DNA of 64,000 nt from Mrakia gelida (GCA_024345305.1 BRON01000011.1:806001-870000); one strand, 5' to 3'. Shown: positions 32,801 to 45,977, counted from the first letter of the stretch. Made by a program: numbers and translations. Notes: generated by a model from the sequence alone, not told the origin.

Positions 32801-35800
32801 TCCTTCAGCGACACCTTCATCCAATCCCTCGACACCTCCTTCTTCATCGGCAAGCCCGTCAAGATCAAAATCATCAACGCCGACCCTTCCACCAACCGAC
32901 TCGTCGCCTCCATCCGACAAGCCCTCCCCGGATCCAAAGGACCCTCCGCCTCCTCCGTCCTCGTCTCCACCTCGGACGTCGAAATCGGAAACATCGTCGA
33001 AGGAACCATCTTCGCTCTTCACAAAGCTCACATCCTCGTCACCCTCGCTCCCTCCCAAGCCAAAGCCCTCCTCTCGAAATCCAACCTCGCCCACCATCGA
33101 GGCATCCCCGTCGACGAGCTCTCCAACTCCGTTCAGCTGGGAGAGAAGCTCACCGACCTCGTTGTCGTAGCCAAGGACGACGAGAAGAGCTTGCTCATCG
33201 TTGCCAACAAGCCCAAGAAGGAAACCGTCTCCACCAAGGCTCCTCCTTCTGGAATCTCACAGCCGTCGATCTCGTTCGATTCCATCGTCGTTGGAGAGGT
33301 CGTGCCTGGTCGAGTCGTCTCTCACGGTCCCCAAGGAGCCAACATCCAGATCTCCAAGTCCCTTCGAGGTCGAGTTCATCTTACGGATTCGTCGGACGAC
33401 TTCAAGAAGGGAACCGCTCTCCCTGAGGTTGGCGCTATCGTTAAGTGCGTCGTGCTCAAGGTCGAGGCGTTGACGAAGAGGATCGATCTTTCGACGAGGC
33501 AGTCGAGGGTGAACCCTTCGAGCAAGGCCAAGGTCGTGGATAGGGAGATTGAGAGTGTGGAGGGGTTGGAGGTTGGACAGCAGGTTCGAGGATTCGTGAA
33601 GGGGATTACGGACGGTGGACTGTTTGTGAGCTTGGGAAGGGACGTGACGGCTAGGGTCATGATCAAGGATCTGTTCGACGAGGTGAGTGAAACAGCTTCT
33701 CCCTTCTCGTCATCCTCATACTCGAGCTGACCTTCCCCTCTCTCTTTTCGATCAGTTCGTCAAGGAGTGGAAGCCTCGCTTCGAGCTCGGTCAGGTTGTC
33801 GAGGGAAAGATCTCGAGGTTCGTTCGACGCGTCTCTTCCTTCCTCTCCCTCAGCTCCCTCTCCCTCCTCCTCTCGACACTGAACTAACCCACATTTCGTT
33901 GTTCTTTCAGCGTCAACATCGACCGAAACCAAGTCGAGCTCACCTTCCGAACCAAGGCTGCTCCCGAACCTCGCGTCAAGAACCTCTCGTACGGAAACTT
34001 CGAGGTCGGACAGAAGGTCGACGCCATCGTCAAGCGAGTCGAGACCTTCGGTATCTTCCTTCGCATAGATGATACCACCATCTCGGGTCTCTGCCACAAG
34101 TCGGAGGTTCGTCGCGTTTCCTCACATCCCTTTCCTCGTCGAGCTCGAACTGACCTTTCTCTCCTCGTCTCGTTCCACCAGCTCTCCGACGATGCTACCT
34201 CGGACGTCGGAAAGGCTCTCAAGGGATTCCGAGAGGGAGATACCGTCAAGGCCGTCATTCTCACCCTCGACGCTGAGGCCAGGAAGATCTCGTTTGGAAT
34301 CAAGCCCAGCTACTTCGTCGACGAGGATTTCCAGGATGAGGACGACGAGGAGGAGGAGGAGGGATCTGACGAGGAAGAGGAGGAGAGCGACGTTGAGATG
34401 GTCGATGGATCCGAGGAGGAGGCTGCTGAGGTTGCTGGTGGAGATGAGGCTGAGGAGTCCGACGAGGAGGTGAGCTCTCTCTCTTCCCTTTCTTCGACTC
34501 GTCTCGAAATCTCCGATGCTGACTCGCTCTTCCTCTTCTCCGTTTCTCTCTAGGTCGTCATGTTCGCTGACGAGGATACCCCCAAGGCCACCTCCTCGAA
34601 GTCCAAAGCTTCCAAAGCTTCGACCTCCACCGCTGGCTCGACCCTCATGCTCTCGGGAGGATTCTCCTGGTCCGCCAAGGACGGTTCCGACGACGAGGAC
34701 GACTCCGACGACGACGACGACACCCCCGCTCCTACCGTCGACGCCTCCAAGTCCAAGAAGCAGAAGAAGTCCATCCAGCAGGATCTCACCGCCGACCTTC
34801 AGTCTCGAGCCCCCGAATCGACAGGCGACTTCGAGCGACTCCTCCTCGGTTCGCCCAACTCGTCTTTCCTCTGGATCCAGTACATGTCGTTCCAGCTTCA
34901 GATCTCGGAGGTCGGGAAGGCTAGGGATATCGGACACCGAGCACTCAAGACCATCAACTTCAGGGAGGAGGGAGAGAAGCTCAACGTCTGGATTGCGCTT
35001 CTCAACTTGGAGAACACGTTCGGAACGGAGGATACGACCGAGCTGCTTTTCAAGAGAGCTATTCAGTTCAATGACCCCGAGACTGTTCACCTCAGGATGG
35101 CCGATATCTACGAGAAGACGGAGAAGTTCGAGGTTCGTCTCTTTCTTTCCTCTCGACGCGTTCGCTTCGAATCGCACTCGTTCGCTGACTTCCTTTCCCC
35201 GCCCTCTCTCGTTTGTGTTTTGTTTTCGTCGAGCAGAAGGCTGAGGAGACCTACAAGCGAGCTTTGAAGAAGTTTGGTCAGAGCTCTCAGGTCTGGACCT
35301 CGTTCGGAGAGTACTACCTCAACCGAGACAACGCTGAGGCCGCTCGAGAACTTCTTCCTCGGAGTCTCAAGTCCCTTCCCAAGTCGGAGCGTGAGTCCCA
35401 TCATTTTCCTTTCCCACTTCCTCTCATCCTCTCTCCTTCCGTCTTCGATCACGTGCTGACCTCGCCTCCTCGTTCGTCTCGTTCGTCTTTCTCAGACATC
35501 AAAACCATCTCCAAGTTCGCTCAACTCGAGTTCAAGCACGGCGACGCCGAGCGAGGCAAGACCATCTTCGAGGGAATCATCGACAGCTACCCCAAGCGAC
35601 TCGATCTCTGGACCGTCTACATCGACATGGAGGTCAAGCAGGGAGATATCCAGAGTGTTCGGTGAGTCGACCCTCTTCCCTCCTTCCCAATCTCCTTCCC
35701 TTCCTTCCTTCCTCCTCTTCCTCTTCTCGACCGCCCATCACTGACTCCTTCTTTCCTTTCACGTCTCGTAGAAACCTCTTCGAGCGAGTCCTCACCCAGA

Positions 35801-35982
35801 AGCTCGCCATGAAGAAGGCCAAAGCCCTGTTCAAGAAGTGGATGGGACTCGAGCGACGGCTCGCTCTCCCTGGAGACGACAGCGGAGCTGAGATGGTTAA
35901 GGCGAAGGCGATCGCTTTCGTGCAGAAGGCTGCTTCGGCTTCGGCTGGTGGAGCTGGTGGAGACGAGGAGATGGAGGAGTAG
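29892..35982 (+). CDS. RRP5: RRP5: S1-repeat and TPR-like ribosome biogenesis factor
   Basis: This is a nucleolar protein that acts in processing of both 18S and 5.8S/25S precursors, binding pre-rRNA early. It starts [15 protein letters not shown] (Lys-rich), followed by a long series of S1 RNA-binding repeats. Examples are [58 protein letters not shown] and [19 protein letters not shown]. An acidic linker follows (about 34320-34730). The C-terminal HAT/TPR-like domain begins [20 protein letters not shown] and ends with [20 protein letters not shown]. The order of S1 repeats then HAT repeats is diagnostic of RRP5. About 17 short introns splice in frame, with a product of roughly 1,500-1,600 residues. 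It is smaller than yeast Rrp5 but with the same layout. Confidence 0.95.
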
Positions 35983-36329
35983 AGTAGATTTGGATCGCGT
36001 TGCATCTCAGTTTTCGTTTTGGTCGTCGTCGTCGTGGCTCTTTGTTTTTCCCTGTTTGGTTGTGTTTTTCTTATTCGCATCTCTTTCTATATCTCCGGGC
36101 TGGATTCGTTCGGGGGAAAGAACGAAGGAGAGGGAGGTGAGCGTGGGGTGGCGGAAGAAGATTAAGATGAGGAGACCGTCGAGATCGAGACGCGCCGCTT
36201 CTCTTCGTTGCTGATTGTTCTCGTGCGACCCTCGGATCTTATAAGCGGCGACTAGAAGGCTATCAATCTCGTTCACTGCTTATCTTCCGTTCAGACTACG
36301 CCCAACCCAAACGACTCTCGTCCACTCCC
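35983..36329. other. 3' flank of RRP5
   Basis: This is T-rich sequence after the stop codon (GTCGTCGTCGTGG, then TTTTTC runs) with no gene. It leads into the duplicated block upstream of family copy 4. Confidence 0.5.
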
Positions 36330-36611
36330 TCCCTCGTTCACCACGTCGGCTTGAGGCAGAACCTCAGGCGTCTTCCAGTCGTTTTTGTTTGCGCTCTGAT
36401 AAGATGGTCTCTGGGCTACGTCTTCTGGTGACAGTCTCGTCATGTTGTAAGAAATGAAAAGGGAGGAACTGAAGGAGCATCTGGTGCTGACGGTTTTGAG
36501 GGAAGGAGCGAAACCGAGCGAGCTCGCCTTCTTCTCCTCACCCTCTTCCTTCCCTTCCCGACGAGTTTTCACCTCTCAACTCCTTCGAACCTCTTCTTCG
36601 TATCCTCAAGG
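36330..36611 (+). repeat. Duplicated upstream block of copy 4 (partner of 24292-24566)
   Basis: This is near-identical to the inverted block upstream of family copy 2, ending at the start codon in both cases. A leader or promoter function is likely because position relative to the gene is conserved. Confidence 0.85.
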
Positions 36612-37977
36612 ATGGACCTCATCGACTCTCAAATCGCTGAGCTTCAGGAGCAGCTTCGCTGCCTTCCCGAGCTCGTCTCGACGGTCTCTCGACACACCTC
36701 GACGATCTCCTCCCTCTCTTCGATGAACGAAGCTCAAGCATCCACGATCGCACGACTCTCGGCAGAGAACGAGAACTTCAAGAGGATCAACAAGGATCAG
36801 GAACTCGTCATCGGAGAACTCTCGAGAGCATCGGTCCCTGGAGGATTCTGGGTTTGGGAGAGTCGAAGCGAGGAAGAAAGGGAGGACGAAGGTCGATGGG
36901 TCTGGTCTCTCGTTCGCCCCCCCTTTCCTTCCTCCCATCTCGTTACTTCAAGGCTTTCAGCTGCAGAGAAGCTGACCTCTCTACTCTGCTACACTCTAAC
37001 CAGGAGAAGTACAGAGTCCTCTCTCCTCCTGTCGTCGCATCTGGACCTCCAACCTCGCTGCTCTCGCTCCCCGTCGAGCTCCTCGACATCATCCTCGAGC
37101 TCCTCGAGAAGAGCCAGCATCTGGCCCTGTGCAAGGTCTCCTTCAAACTTTTGGAGCTCTCATACAAGTACGTCTACAAACTCGACCTCACCTTGAGTCC
37201 AGAGGAAGCCTACGACTTCGTCAATTCAAGGGTGAGTTTCCCACCCTCGTCCCTCTCCCTGCTCTCGCTTCCCTCTTGTTACGCTGACCCTGCTCATCTC
37301 ACCTGCCCATCGGTCTGGGTAAGCAGGTCTCCCATCCATCTCCCAAATCAGAGTGCATCACCACCCTCCTCCTCCCAAAGAGTCTATATCTCGACGGTGC
37401 CCCCGTGGTCGACCAGTTCAAGGACCTCGTCGACCTCGCTTCAGCTCTGGCTAATCCTCCGTCCCCACTTCGCGTCGAAGCCCTCGGTGTCGGCGTCTCG
37501 GCGATGGACGACTTCACACTTTGGATGGATATTCTCCCCTTCATCGATCGATTTTCTTTCGAGTTCCGGACAGTCGATTATGGAAACGTCCTCCTCCCTC
37601 CCACGATCCGCTTCGTCCCCGCCAACTTCGTCGATTCCTTCACCTCGAACTGGTCCCGACTAGAGCAGACCTTCGCGTCTGGTCCCAACTCACTCCTACT
37701 CGTCGAAGGGACCGAGCAAACGTCAGCCTTCGAAGCTTGTCTTCGTCGATGCTCCCCAGCGCTCCCTTTCGTCGTTCCTGAGATTTGGATCAAGCGCATG
37801 GATGGGACCGAGACGGGGTTTAGGCTGGAGGAGACGGACGTAGTTAACGGTACGCTCCTTGATCCGTCGTGGAGTCTGATTCTGAAGGACTTGGAGATGC
37901 TGGACGGGGAGATACAACTCGTTTGGCTTTGTTTGGGCATGAGGGAGGCGAGGATTTTCATTGAAGTCCCAGTTTAA
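36612..37977 (+). CDS. Coiled-coil/F-box-like family protein, copy 4 (intact)
   Basis: The exons are 36612-36911 (300 nt), 37004-37231 (228 nt) and 37327-37977 (651 nt), giving 392 residues with every junction in frame. Residues 1-80 form a coiled coil (AQASTIARLSAENENFKRI). Residues about 80-100 carry GGFWVWESRSEEEREDEGR and RWVWSL. Residues about 114-155 are F-box-like (LLSLPVELLDIILELL, then LALCKVSFKLLELSYKY). Residues 177-392 are the family C-terminal domain (VDQFKDLVDLASALANPP, VLLPPTIRFVPANFVDSF, SLLLVEGTEQTSAFEACL). SCF-adaptor function is a guess from the F-box-like core. This is one of the two best-preserved members (with copy 6) and a good reference for the family. Confidence 0.78.
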
Positions 37978-38229
37978 ATTAGCCACCCTCTACCTAGTTT
38001 GTGATACGTCGTTCCTTTCTGCCTTGCACTCGCTCGTGTATCCCATCTCTTGCTCGTCGCATCCTCCTGGGAAGCAAGAAAAGCAACGCGATGCAAACAA
38101 CGACGACGCGTCGAGGTCGAGACGAGAAGAAGACCGAACAGAACAGATCGGACTTCAAACGAAAGGTTTTGAACGGATTCCTCTTTCCGCCCGAGTCTTT
38201 CCGGAACGAGAAGACACGTAGAACGTTCA

Positions 38230-40434
38230 TCAATCGAGATGAATGACTCCGTTGTCGTCAAAAAACTCTCCGTCCGCCTCGCGACGCACCAGCTCTTCCT
38301 CCCAAACCTACGAGGGGAATCGAATAGGTGGAAAGTGAGTCAGCTTCAGGTCTTTGGGTGTAGATAATCGAGTCAATACTGACTGACCTTGAAGAAGTTC
38401 CTTCGCTGAAGGAGAGGAACGCCTCGAACGCTCGTGAGGTCGAGCGTCGAGATCCTCGGGCAGGCTTGAAGGATCCGGAAGAGCGATGGGACTGGAAGCG
38501 AGGAGGAAAACGACGAGAATCAGCATGAAGCCGGGCTCGAGAATTGCGGTCGGTGCGGGAGGACTGACCATCAACCTTGCTCGCCTTCAACGAAAGTAAG
38601 TCGAGGTTCTTGCATCCGACAAGGACCTCGCCTAGCCCTGAGTCCACCCCTGTCTCGTCGAGAATGAGCTGTTCCAATCGAGATCCTGGTAAGCTGAGGG
38701 AGCTGAGGTACGACGAGCTGATGGGGTTGAGGGAGAGATCGAGGTGCTGTTCGGCATCGTCGAGAACGAAAGGGAAACGAAAGTCAGCGCGTCCCCAAAC
38801 CGCTCGAACTCGAGAACTGAGGCAACGAGAGGGTCGAGACTTACGCGTATATGTCTCCCCACGTCCTCCATAAACAGCGACAACGCCTGCACCTTCTGCT
38901 GGCTCACCATCGACCCAGATCCGAGGAGGTGAGCGTTCCCAGCGAGCGTCATCTTCTCGAGTCCCCACGCTCCGTCCTCTCTCCCTTCCGAGCCGACCAT
39001 GACTGCGAGTAGATCGGAGAGTCCGACAATATCCTCTGGGGTCCAGTTTCCCATCAGTCCTCCGATGTTGAGCGTTCGAAGCCGGGGAGGTGGAGAGGAG
39101 GTCGCGAGGAGGTGAACGAGAGTCGAGGGTGAGACTTTGGAGCCTGTGAGGTGGAGTTTGGTGAGAGGAGGGATAGAGGAGGTGGGCAGAGACTTGACGG
39201 CGGTGAGAGAGATGTCGAGTGAGGAGAGGGAAGGAGTGAGGGAGAGAAGTCGGTCGAGGGAGGTTGAGGTGATTTTCTTGAACGACAGACGAAGGAGATT
39301 CAGCACTTCGGTCGCGTGGGGCATGCGTAGGGTCGAGAAAGACATGCAAACTCACGGCTCCTCTGAGTTTGAGCTTCTTGAGGTTCTCGAGAGGGGAAGA
39401 CGTGGCGTTCGCGTCTCGGGAGGCGACGAGGACCGCATCGAGAAGATGGCCGAGAGCGTTGTCGTTCTGTCGAAGAGACTGGTCAGCAGAGGACGAGAAA
39501 GATCAGGAAATGAGTCCAATACTCACAAAGGCTTGCAGATTCGCCAGCTTGAGCTCCTCGAGTCCCAGACAGCGCGCGAGCACGTCGACGAGGTTGATAG
39601 GTTTGACCGACGTCGAGCTGAGGTTGAGGCTCCTGAGGCTTAAGTCGTGCTTCCCGTCAACGATGGCCTTAAGACTCTTCTCTCCGACGTTGGTGGTACC
39701 TCTGTTACCGTAGAAACATCGAGCCGGTAAGCGAAGAATTCTCGAGAGAACGAGAGGGAGACGTGAAAGCGAACGAACCTCAAAACGAGCGACTGCAACC
39801 CAACACACTGACGGATCGCCTGAGCAACAGCCGTGTCGGTGACAGCAGGGATTCCGCTAATCTCCAGGTGGGAGACTCGATTCGGATGGGGTGGGAGGCG
39901 AAGGGAGAGGAGCTTCTTTACGTTCGAGAGACTTGGGAGGGAATCTCCTGGGAGGACGATCCGTGAGCTTCCAACGAAGCACTGTCCAGGACGAACAAAG
40001 AGAAAGAACAAGGCTGTGAGTTGACGAGACCGTGGATCTACCCCTTGAGAACCCATCCAGGTCTACAGAGGACCAGAAAAGCTCACATTCGCTATCACAT
40101 CCACCGAAACCAAACCCGACCCCGACCTCACAATCACTCCTTCCCAAAGCCTCTCCTTCAAGTGATCAGGCATCCACCTCAGCTGATCCAGCACCTCCTC
40201 TCTCAGTCCTCCTCCTTGCTCGGTAGCCTCGAAGGCTTTCCTGAGGTTGTTTCCGAACGCGAGGAGACAGCACGAGGCGAGGGTGCGAGGGCGAGAAAGG
40301 ATCGTCCGAGAGACCAGCCCGTTTGAGCTCGCCATGGCTTCCTCGTCTGCTGAAACGACTCCCCACGCTCGAGTTTTGGCCTTTTTCCGTTTGGTGGTGG
40401 TAGACCCGGTGGGGAGGGAGCGTTTGGGAGCCAT
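38230..40434 (-). CDS. Leucine-rich-repeat protein (RNI-like)
   Basis: It starts MAPKRSLPTGSTTTKRKKAK, a basic start that could act as a nuclear localisation signal. A helical segment follows (RTLASCCLLAFGNNLRKAFE, then LRWMPDHLKERLWEG) that may be a degenerate F-box-like cap. The remainder consists of leucine-rich repeats of RNI type, including RVSHLEISGIPAVTDTAVAQ, LRSLNLSSTSVKPINLVDVL, LSSLDISLTAVKSLPTSSI and LEQLILDETGVDSGLGEVL. The last exons (RISTLDLTSVRGVPLLQ, then FFDDNGVIHLD) end at TGA 38230-38232. Using the GTCAGT donor near 38580 gives this LRR-like frame; reading straight through gives a longer but implausible C-terminus. Such proteins are adaptor scaffolds, and the partner is unknown. 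It lies between family copy 4 and the condensin gene. Confidence 0.75.
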
Positions 40435-40612
40435 CGAGGTAGGATGAGGGGAAGGAGGTGGGCGGTGGTGGCGAGCAGAAAGTGCGAGCTCAACTCTCCT
40501 TCCTTCGTCCCTCCTCGGTCGTCAAGCGGACTGGACTCCCTGCTTTCGTTCTTCAGGATTTCTTCAGAGCGAGAAAAAACGAATCATGAAACCAAAGCTG
40601 AAACGAGAAAGT

Positions 40613-43600
40613 CTACTCTGAATCGTCAATCAAAGAATCGTCCACCCCACCCATGTCGTCGCTCTCCTCCTCGTCGCTGTCCTCGACGAGCTTCTGCCCG
40701 GGCTTCAAAACACGAGGCACGTCCTCCTCGTCCGAGTCGAGAAGAGAGTCGTCGTCCTCGTCGGGTCTGTCAAGGCGAGGAAGGGAGAGGGTAAGTGGTA
40801 GGTCTTCGTTTAAGAGGGAAGACGAAGAGGAGTTGAGACGCACGGTGGCAGGGGAGTCGCGTCTTCGTCGTCCTCTTCAGCTTCGGTTTCCTCCTCGGAA
40901 GCATCAGCGTCGGTCTCGGCGGAAGGTGTTCGACTGGAGAGAAAGGAGGGAGGAGATGAGGAAGTCAGCTCGCGGTTTGAGGGAGTCGAACGAAGAGAGA
41001 AGCTGGACTCACGCAGCGTGACCGTTCGTACTCGATCTAGACTTCTTGCTCGTCGAGGGTGTAGCTACTGACTCCTCCTCGTCGTCATCTTCGTCGCCAA
41101 TCGACGAGGCTCCTCGTTGAGTTGGAGTGGTGGCGGAGGTGGTCGCGACGGAGACGGAACGACGAGCTCTGTGGAAGCGAACGACAACGACAGAGAGATG
41201 GTCAGTGGGTTGGTCGAGCCACAAGAGTGGAGGGAAGTTGACTCACGAAGCCTTCTTGGGTTTGGGTGTAGGAGCGTCCGTTGAAACACTCTTGTCCTCC
41301 TCGACCGGCGCGTCCTCCTCCTCCTCGTCTTCCTCCTCGACACCGCTGCAAAACGAGAAACAAGACCCAGTCAGCGTCAGGAAGAGAAGGGAATCGAATG
41401 AAACAATCACGTGCATGGCGGCCAGGTACTCCTTCACGTTCTTCTTGACCTCCCTCGACTTGTCCTGGTTCTCAGAAGCCCATGAAGCGACGTCCTTCGA
41501 GAATCGTTTGGCGAGCGAGGTCTCCAGCTTGGAGAGAGCGTTCTTCGAGACGGTGTCGACGAGAGGCTTGTGCTGTAGAACCGAGATGAAAGAGAGGAGT
41601 CAGTGACAGACCAAGGGGAAGAGAGCAGGAGAACGAAGGACGAACGATTCGCAGAGCCTTCGCGAGAAGCATGACCTCCTTGACCTTAGCAGGCTCGCAG
41701 TCCTCAGGGAAGTAGAGCTTCGGCAAAAGCTGAGCAAAGACTTTTCGGTGCTCGTCTGGAAGCGGAGAGGACCGGAGGTCAGCGAGAAGACTCGACAGTG
41801 AGCAGCGAGGAGAAAAGATCTGGACGAACCCCACTGCTCAGAGAAAAGAGCCTTCAAAACGTCGACGGACATGTCGACTTGGATCTGCTCGTCGGCAGCA
41901 CGTCCCTCGGGGTGACTGCATATGAGAAAGAGGAAAGAGGTCAGCTTGGGTATCGTGCCGTCGAGATACGAGAACGAGCGAGGAGAACTGACACAGCTCG
42001 CTGAGGATCGGTCCAGTCGAGGAAGAGCAAAGAGAACTGGCTGGGAGTGATTCCGTCCTCGTCCTCCTGCGAAAGAAGCTGCTGGAGAGTGGGGAGGAAG
42101 ATCTGAAGAATGACGAAGGAGGAAGAAGGACAGGTCAGCTCCGAACTTCGTCGACGCGAAGAGGAGGAAATGCACTCACATCCTTCATTCGACGTTGGTT
42201 GACCGGCGAGGAAAAGCAGTAAACGGGCAAAAAGTATCCGAGGCACTGTCGAAGAGCAGCGATATCGGCGGTCTCGGGGAAAATGAACTGAAGGACGAGT
42301 TGCGTCAAAAGCTGGAGGGGAGAAAAGGAGAGAGAGAAGTCAGGTCGCGATTCGATTCGACGCGTCTCGATAAAATAAGGACAGAGACTGACGACTGGAT
42401 CGGTGACCATTCCAGCGAGCATGAGCTTAGCAGATCCTTCGACCACGACGGCGAGAGCGAGGTCCTCGTCGGCTTGCTCGAGGTGGAAGACGAGAAGGTC
42501 GATGAGGTTGGCGGGCTGGAGACGAAACGAGAATCGTGGGATCATTCTCATTAGCTTCTCAACTCGGGTCCATCTCGAGAGAAGAAGACTCACGTTCGGC
42601 AGAGGAACCAAGTCTCTCCAGTCGTAGATCATGAGAAGATCGAAGATGATCTGGAGGACCTGAACCTTGAGTCGACCCTCCGCGTTCTGAGCTTGACTGA
42701 GGAAGAGACCGAACGTCGAGGTAGCGGTTTTCTGTGGGAACGAACATCGAAAAAGGAGGTCAGAGCGAGTCTTCGATGGGAAGACGGACGAACGGGAGGG
42801 AGGAAGACGCGACTGACTTTGTCGATGAGGGAGATCAATCCGAGGCAGACGATGGCCTGCTCTCGAAGCTCGGGGACCTTGCTTCGAACAGCAGGGACGA
42901 TGAGATCGGGGACGAGACCATCGAGGACGGAGTTTTCCTGGAGACTCTGCGGAGAAGAAGGGAAAGAGGAGAGGAGAATCAGTGATCAATCGAGCAAAGA
43001 GACGCGTCGAGAACGAAGTCAACGAAACTCACTCCATTGACCCTCTCGAGCAACGCCTTGAGCACCATCAACGCCCTATTATCCACAATAGCCTTCCTCT
43101 GAACCTCGGCAGCCTCTCCCTCCACCGCCTCTCCCTTCGCCAACGACATCCTCGCCAGCGCTCGATGAAGAGGTTTCTCAGCAGCGATCGGGGGCGCCGC
43201 TCCGAACTCGAGTCCTTCCTCCTCCTCCTCCTCGAAATCAGGTGCGACTCGAGTATCTTCGTCCATAGCGGTCTCGTCGGGGTCGACTCCAGCGTCTCGG
43301 ATCTCGTGGACGACCTCGACGATGACTCGGATCAGATCTCGCTCGGTTTCCGAGAGCTTTCGAAGGACGTCGAGGTTGTGAGGGATGATGGTTGGGGGGA
43401 GGTCGAAGGAGGCGATCATTTCACCTAAGAGGGAAGGGGATGGAAAGAAGGGTCAGACGTGGTTTCTCGTGGTCGAGAGGAAGAGAGGAGAGGGAAAGGG
43501 AGAGCGGAGAGGCGACTCACGAGCAAGTCCTCGCATCTTCCTTCGTCCCGTCTCGTCCGAGTAGTCGAGCTCGACAGCGAGTTTCATCATCTCCTTGATG

Positions 43601-45487
43601 ATGAACTCCTTCTCAATGACGTTCTGCTCGCCGTCAACTCGGTCGTCCTCCGAGAGCTCGGGTTCGTCCAGTTCCTCGAGGAGATTGAGAAGGGAGTTGT
43701 ACTGAGCTTGGATGTGGAAAGCGAGAGCCGTGACGACTGGGAGGGATTCCTCGAGTCGCTCCTCGTCCTGGAAAGATGAAAGAGACGAGGGTGGTCAACT
43801 TCATCAACTTCCGAGACGAGAAGGGGAAGAAGGAAGAAGCGAGGAGCGACGCGTACCTTGAGCTGTCTGCATCGCTGGACGAAGACTCGAGCGAGCAAGG
43901 CCTTCTCGGGAGTGAGGTCGACGAAGTATTGATCTGGAGGTGCAAGGGCACAGGTCAGCTCAGTTCGAGAGCTTGAGGAAGAGGAGAAGACTCACCACCG
44001 AATTCAAGGTCCTCGAATCGCTCGGGCTGAGACGAGAAGACGGACACGAGAGCTGTCTCTGCTTCCTGAGACGTGACGACGTCGAATCGAGAGAGGAACT
44101 AGTACAGGGCAAAGAGCGAGGGATGCGTTCAGCTGGGCTTGAGGTTTGCTCACACAGAACAAGGACTCCTGCCTACTCACCTCAATCAAACCACCCTCTC
44201 CAGCAGCGTCAACCCAACTGGTGAGCATCGTCCCAGCAGCCTGTCGAACCTTGGGATCTCGATCTCCCAATCCGTTCCTGACGACCTCCTCCCTCTGTCG
44301 GATGGTGAGCCTCCTAGGGTCCTGGATCTGAGCGAGCGAGAGAGCTTGAAGGTAAACGGTTCGTCGAACGGAGGGGTCGACGTCTCGAGTTCGGAGGAGG
44401 ATGACGGGGAGGGTTCGAGGAGTGAAGGGGAGAGAGAAGAGGGCTGTTTGACGGACGTCGCTGTGGAGGAGAAGGGGGTGAGTTAGGCTTTAGTTTGTGG
44501 AGAAGAGTGAAATTTACACGAAGGAAGACTCGACTCACGCAGAAGGATCGGTCGCGGTGATGTCCATGAGATCTCCGAGAACTTCGATCTCGTCCTCGTC
44601 CTCAGCGTCTTGACCGTGGAAGGAACTGAGAGCGAGGATAGCTTGGACTCGAACGGGCACTTCCTTGTCTCGAGCTCGTTCGAGGAGGGAAAGTCGGACG
44701 GAAGCGTAGACGTCCTCGCTAGATGAAGGGAGGAAGGGGTCCAAGTCAGCTCGGCTTCCCCTCCGTCCCATTCTTCTCCTTCGAAGAACCAGGGGAACCT
44801 CGGACTCACTCGAGAGCAGGCATCCGAGGAAGAAGAAGAGCTGCGAGCTGGCAGCATCTGTATCGAACATGCTTGTCCTTTGCCTCGAACCCTTGAGAGA
44901 CGAAGTTGAAGATCTCGGTGTTGAATCGAGAAGCGGTGGTATCGTCGTCTTCGTCGTCCTCGTCGTGGCCGGCTTGAGCTTCAGTGTGGGCTGGAAAGCA
45001 AAAGGTAGAAAGGCAGTCAGCTCTCAGTCGAGGAAAGATGTATACATGGAGGGAGCGAGAAGTGGGATGGGGAGGATGGAAGGTCGAATGGAAGGGAAGG
45101 AGGTTGAGCTCTCTCCTTCCCCTCCCTCCCCTCCCTCCCTCCTTCCTCTTCTCTTTGAGACTCACCCTTAGTCAAAGCCTGAACGAACGCAGCCACGAAC
45201 TTGAGAACCCTATCCGCCACTGCGACTCCCTTCTTGACGGGTAGACATCTCTCCAAGCAAGCTACGAAGGCTTCGGTGAAAGCCAACTCGCCCGTCTCCT
45301 TTGGAGGTCCCTTCTTCCGAGGAGTCGTGACGAGAGCGGCCTGCTCCTGGATCTTACGAAGGAGGGCAACGTTCTTGGAGTGGTTGGCAGTGGAGGTTTG
45401 GGTTTGAGCGAAGATCTGAGGGAGAGGGGTGAGGAGGGTAGGGAGATCGGGAGGGGAAGGAGCCGAGCGTTTGGAAGGAGGAGCCAT
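40613..45487 (-). CDS. YCG1: Condensin complex non-SMC subunit (Ycg1/Cnd3, CAP-G)
   Basis: This is a HEAT-repeat subunit of condensin that clamps DNA with the kleisin Brn1 and drives chromosome compaction. It starts MAPPSKRSAPSPPDLPTLL. The N-terminal HEAT repeats include KDKHVRYRCCQLAALLLPRM, DKEVPVRVQAILALSSF and VDPSVRRTVYLQALSLAQ, matching the Cnd3 region with RxRxxQ and VR.QA motifs. A Cnd3-type middle (VPELREQAIVCLGLISLID) and later helices (QLVLQFIFPETADIAALRQC) follow. It ends in a long acidic Ser/Asp/Glu tail (DDEDDDSLLDSDEED), typical of fungal homologues. Around 20 short introns splice in frame to about 1,100 residues. Its stop is 179 bp from the start codon of the LRR gene on the same strand. 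Confidence 0.93.
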
Positions 45488-45977
45488 GTTGTTTTTCTTC
45501 GAGGAGGAGAGAGAAGAGGTCGCTCTCCCTGAGTTGAGTTTGAGGGAGTCGGCGAGGGTATCCGAAGGTTCAAGAGACGTGGAGGATGGATGGATGGGAG
45601 GGAGAGAGAGGCTGTCGAAGAGGAAGGAGGCGTGATCACTGTTTGGAGAAGGAGGGAGGGAAGGAAGCTCGACGCGTCGAGCTTGAAGGTGAAAGAAAAA
45701 AAAGAAAGTCGTCGCGACTCGAATCTCGACGAAACGAGAATACGTCCCCTTCAAGCAGCTGCCTTCTACTAGTGAGAGCGGTCTCGCAGAGGAGACTTTC
45801 CCAGCTGGAAAGTTTCTGAAGGAAGATCTTCGCGCACTTGCATCGCTCGCGGGCCTTCGTCGTCTGATCGTCACTTTCCCTTCCTTCTCCCTCGAAACGA
45901 TAGGATACGATCCATCTCAAATCTAACAACGTACACTAGTGCACCGAGAGTAAGAACAAATACAAAGTCCCGAAGAG
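45488..45977. other. Upstream region of YCG1 / 3' flank of family copy 5
   Basis: There is no gene. It contains a GACGCGTC palindrome near 45669; the core ACGCGT is the MBF/MCB site of fungal G1/S promoters, but the motif is so common in this window that no regulatory meaning can be claimed. Confidence 0.45.

Noticed and set aside
38258..39355. Longer uninterrupted C-terminus for the LRR gene
   Set aside because: It reads through several introns with clear GTCAGT/CTGAC/CAG signals whose lengths happen to be multiples of three; the spliced version keeps LRR spacing.
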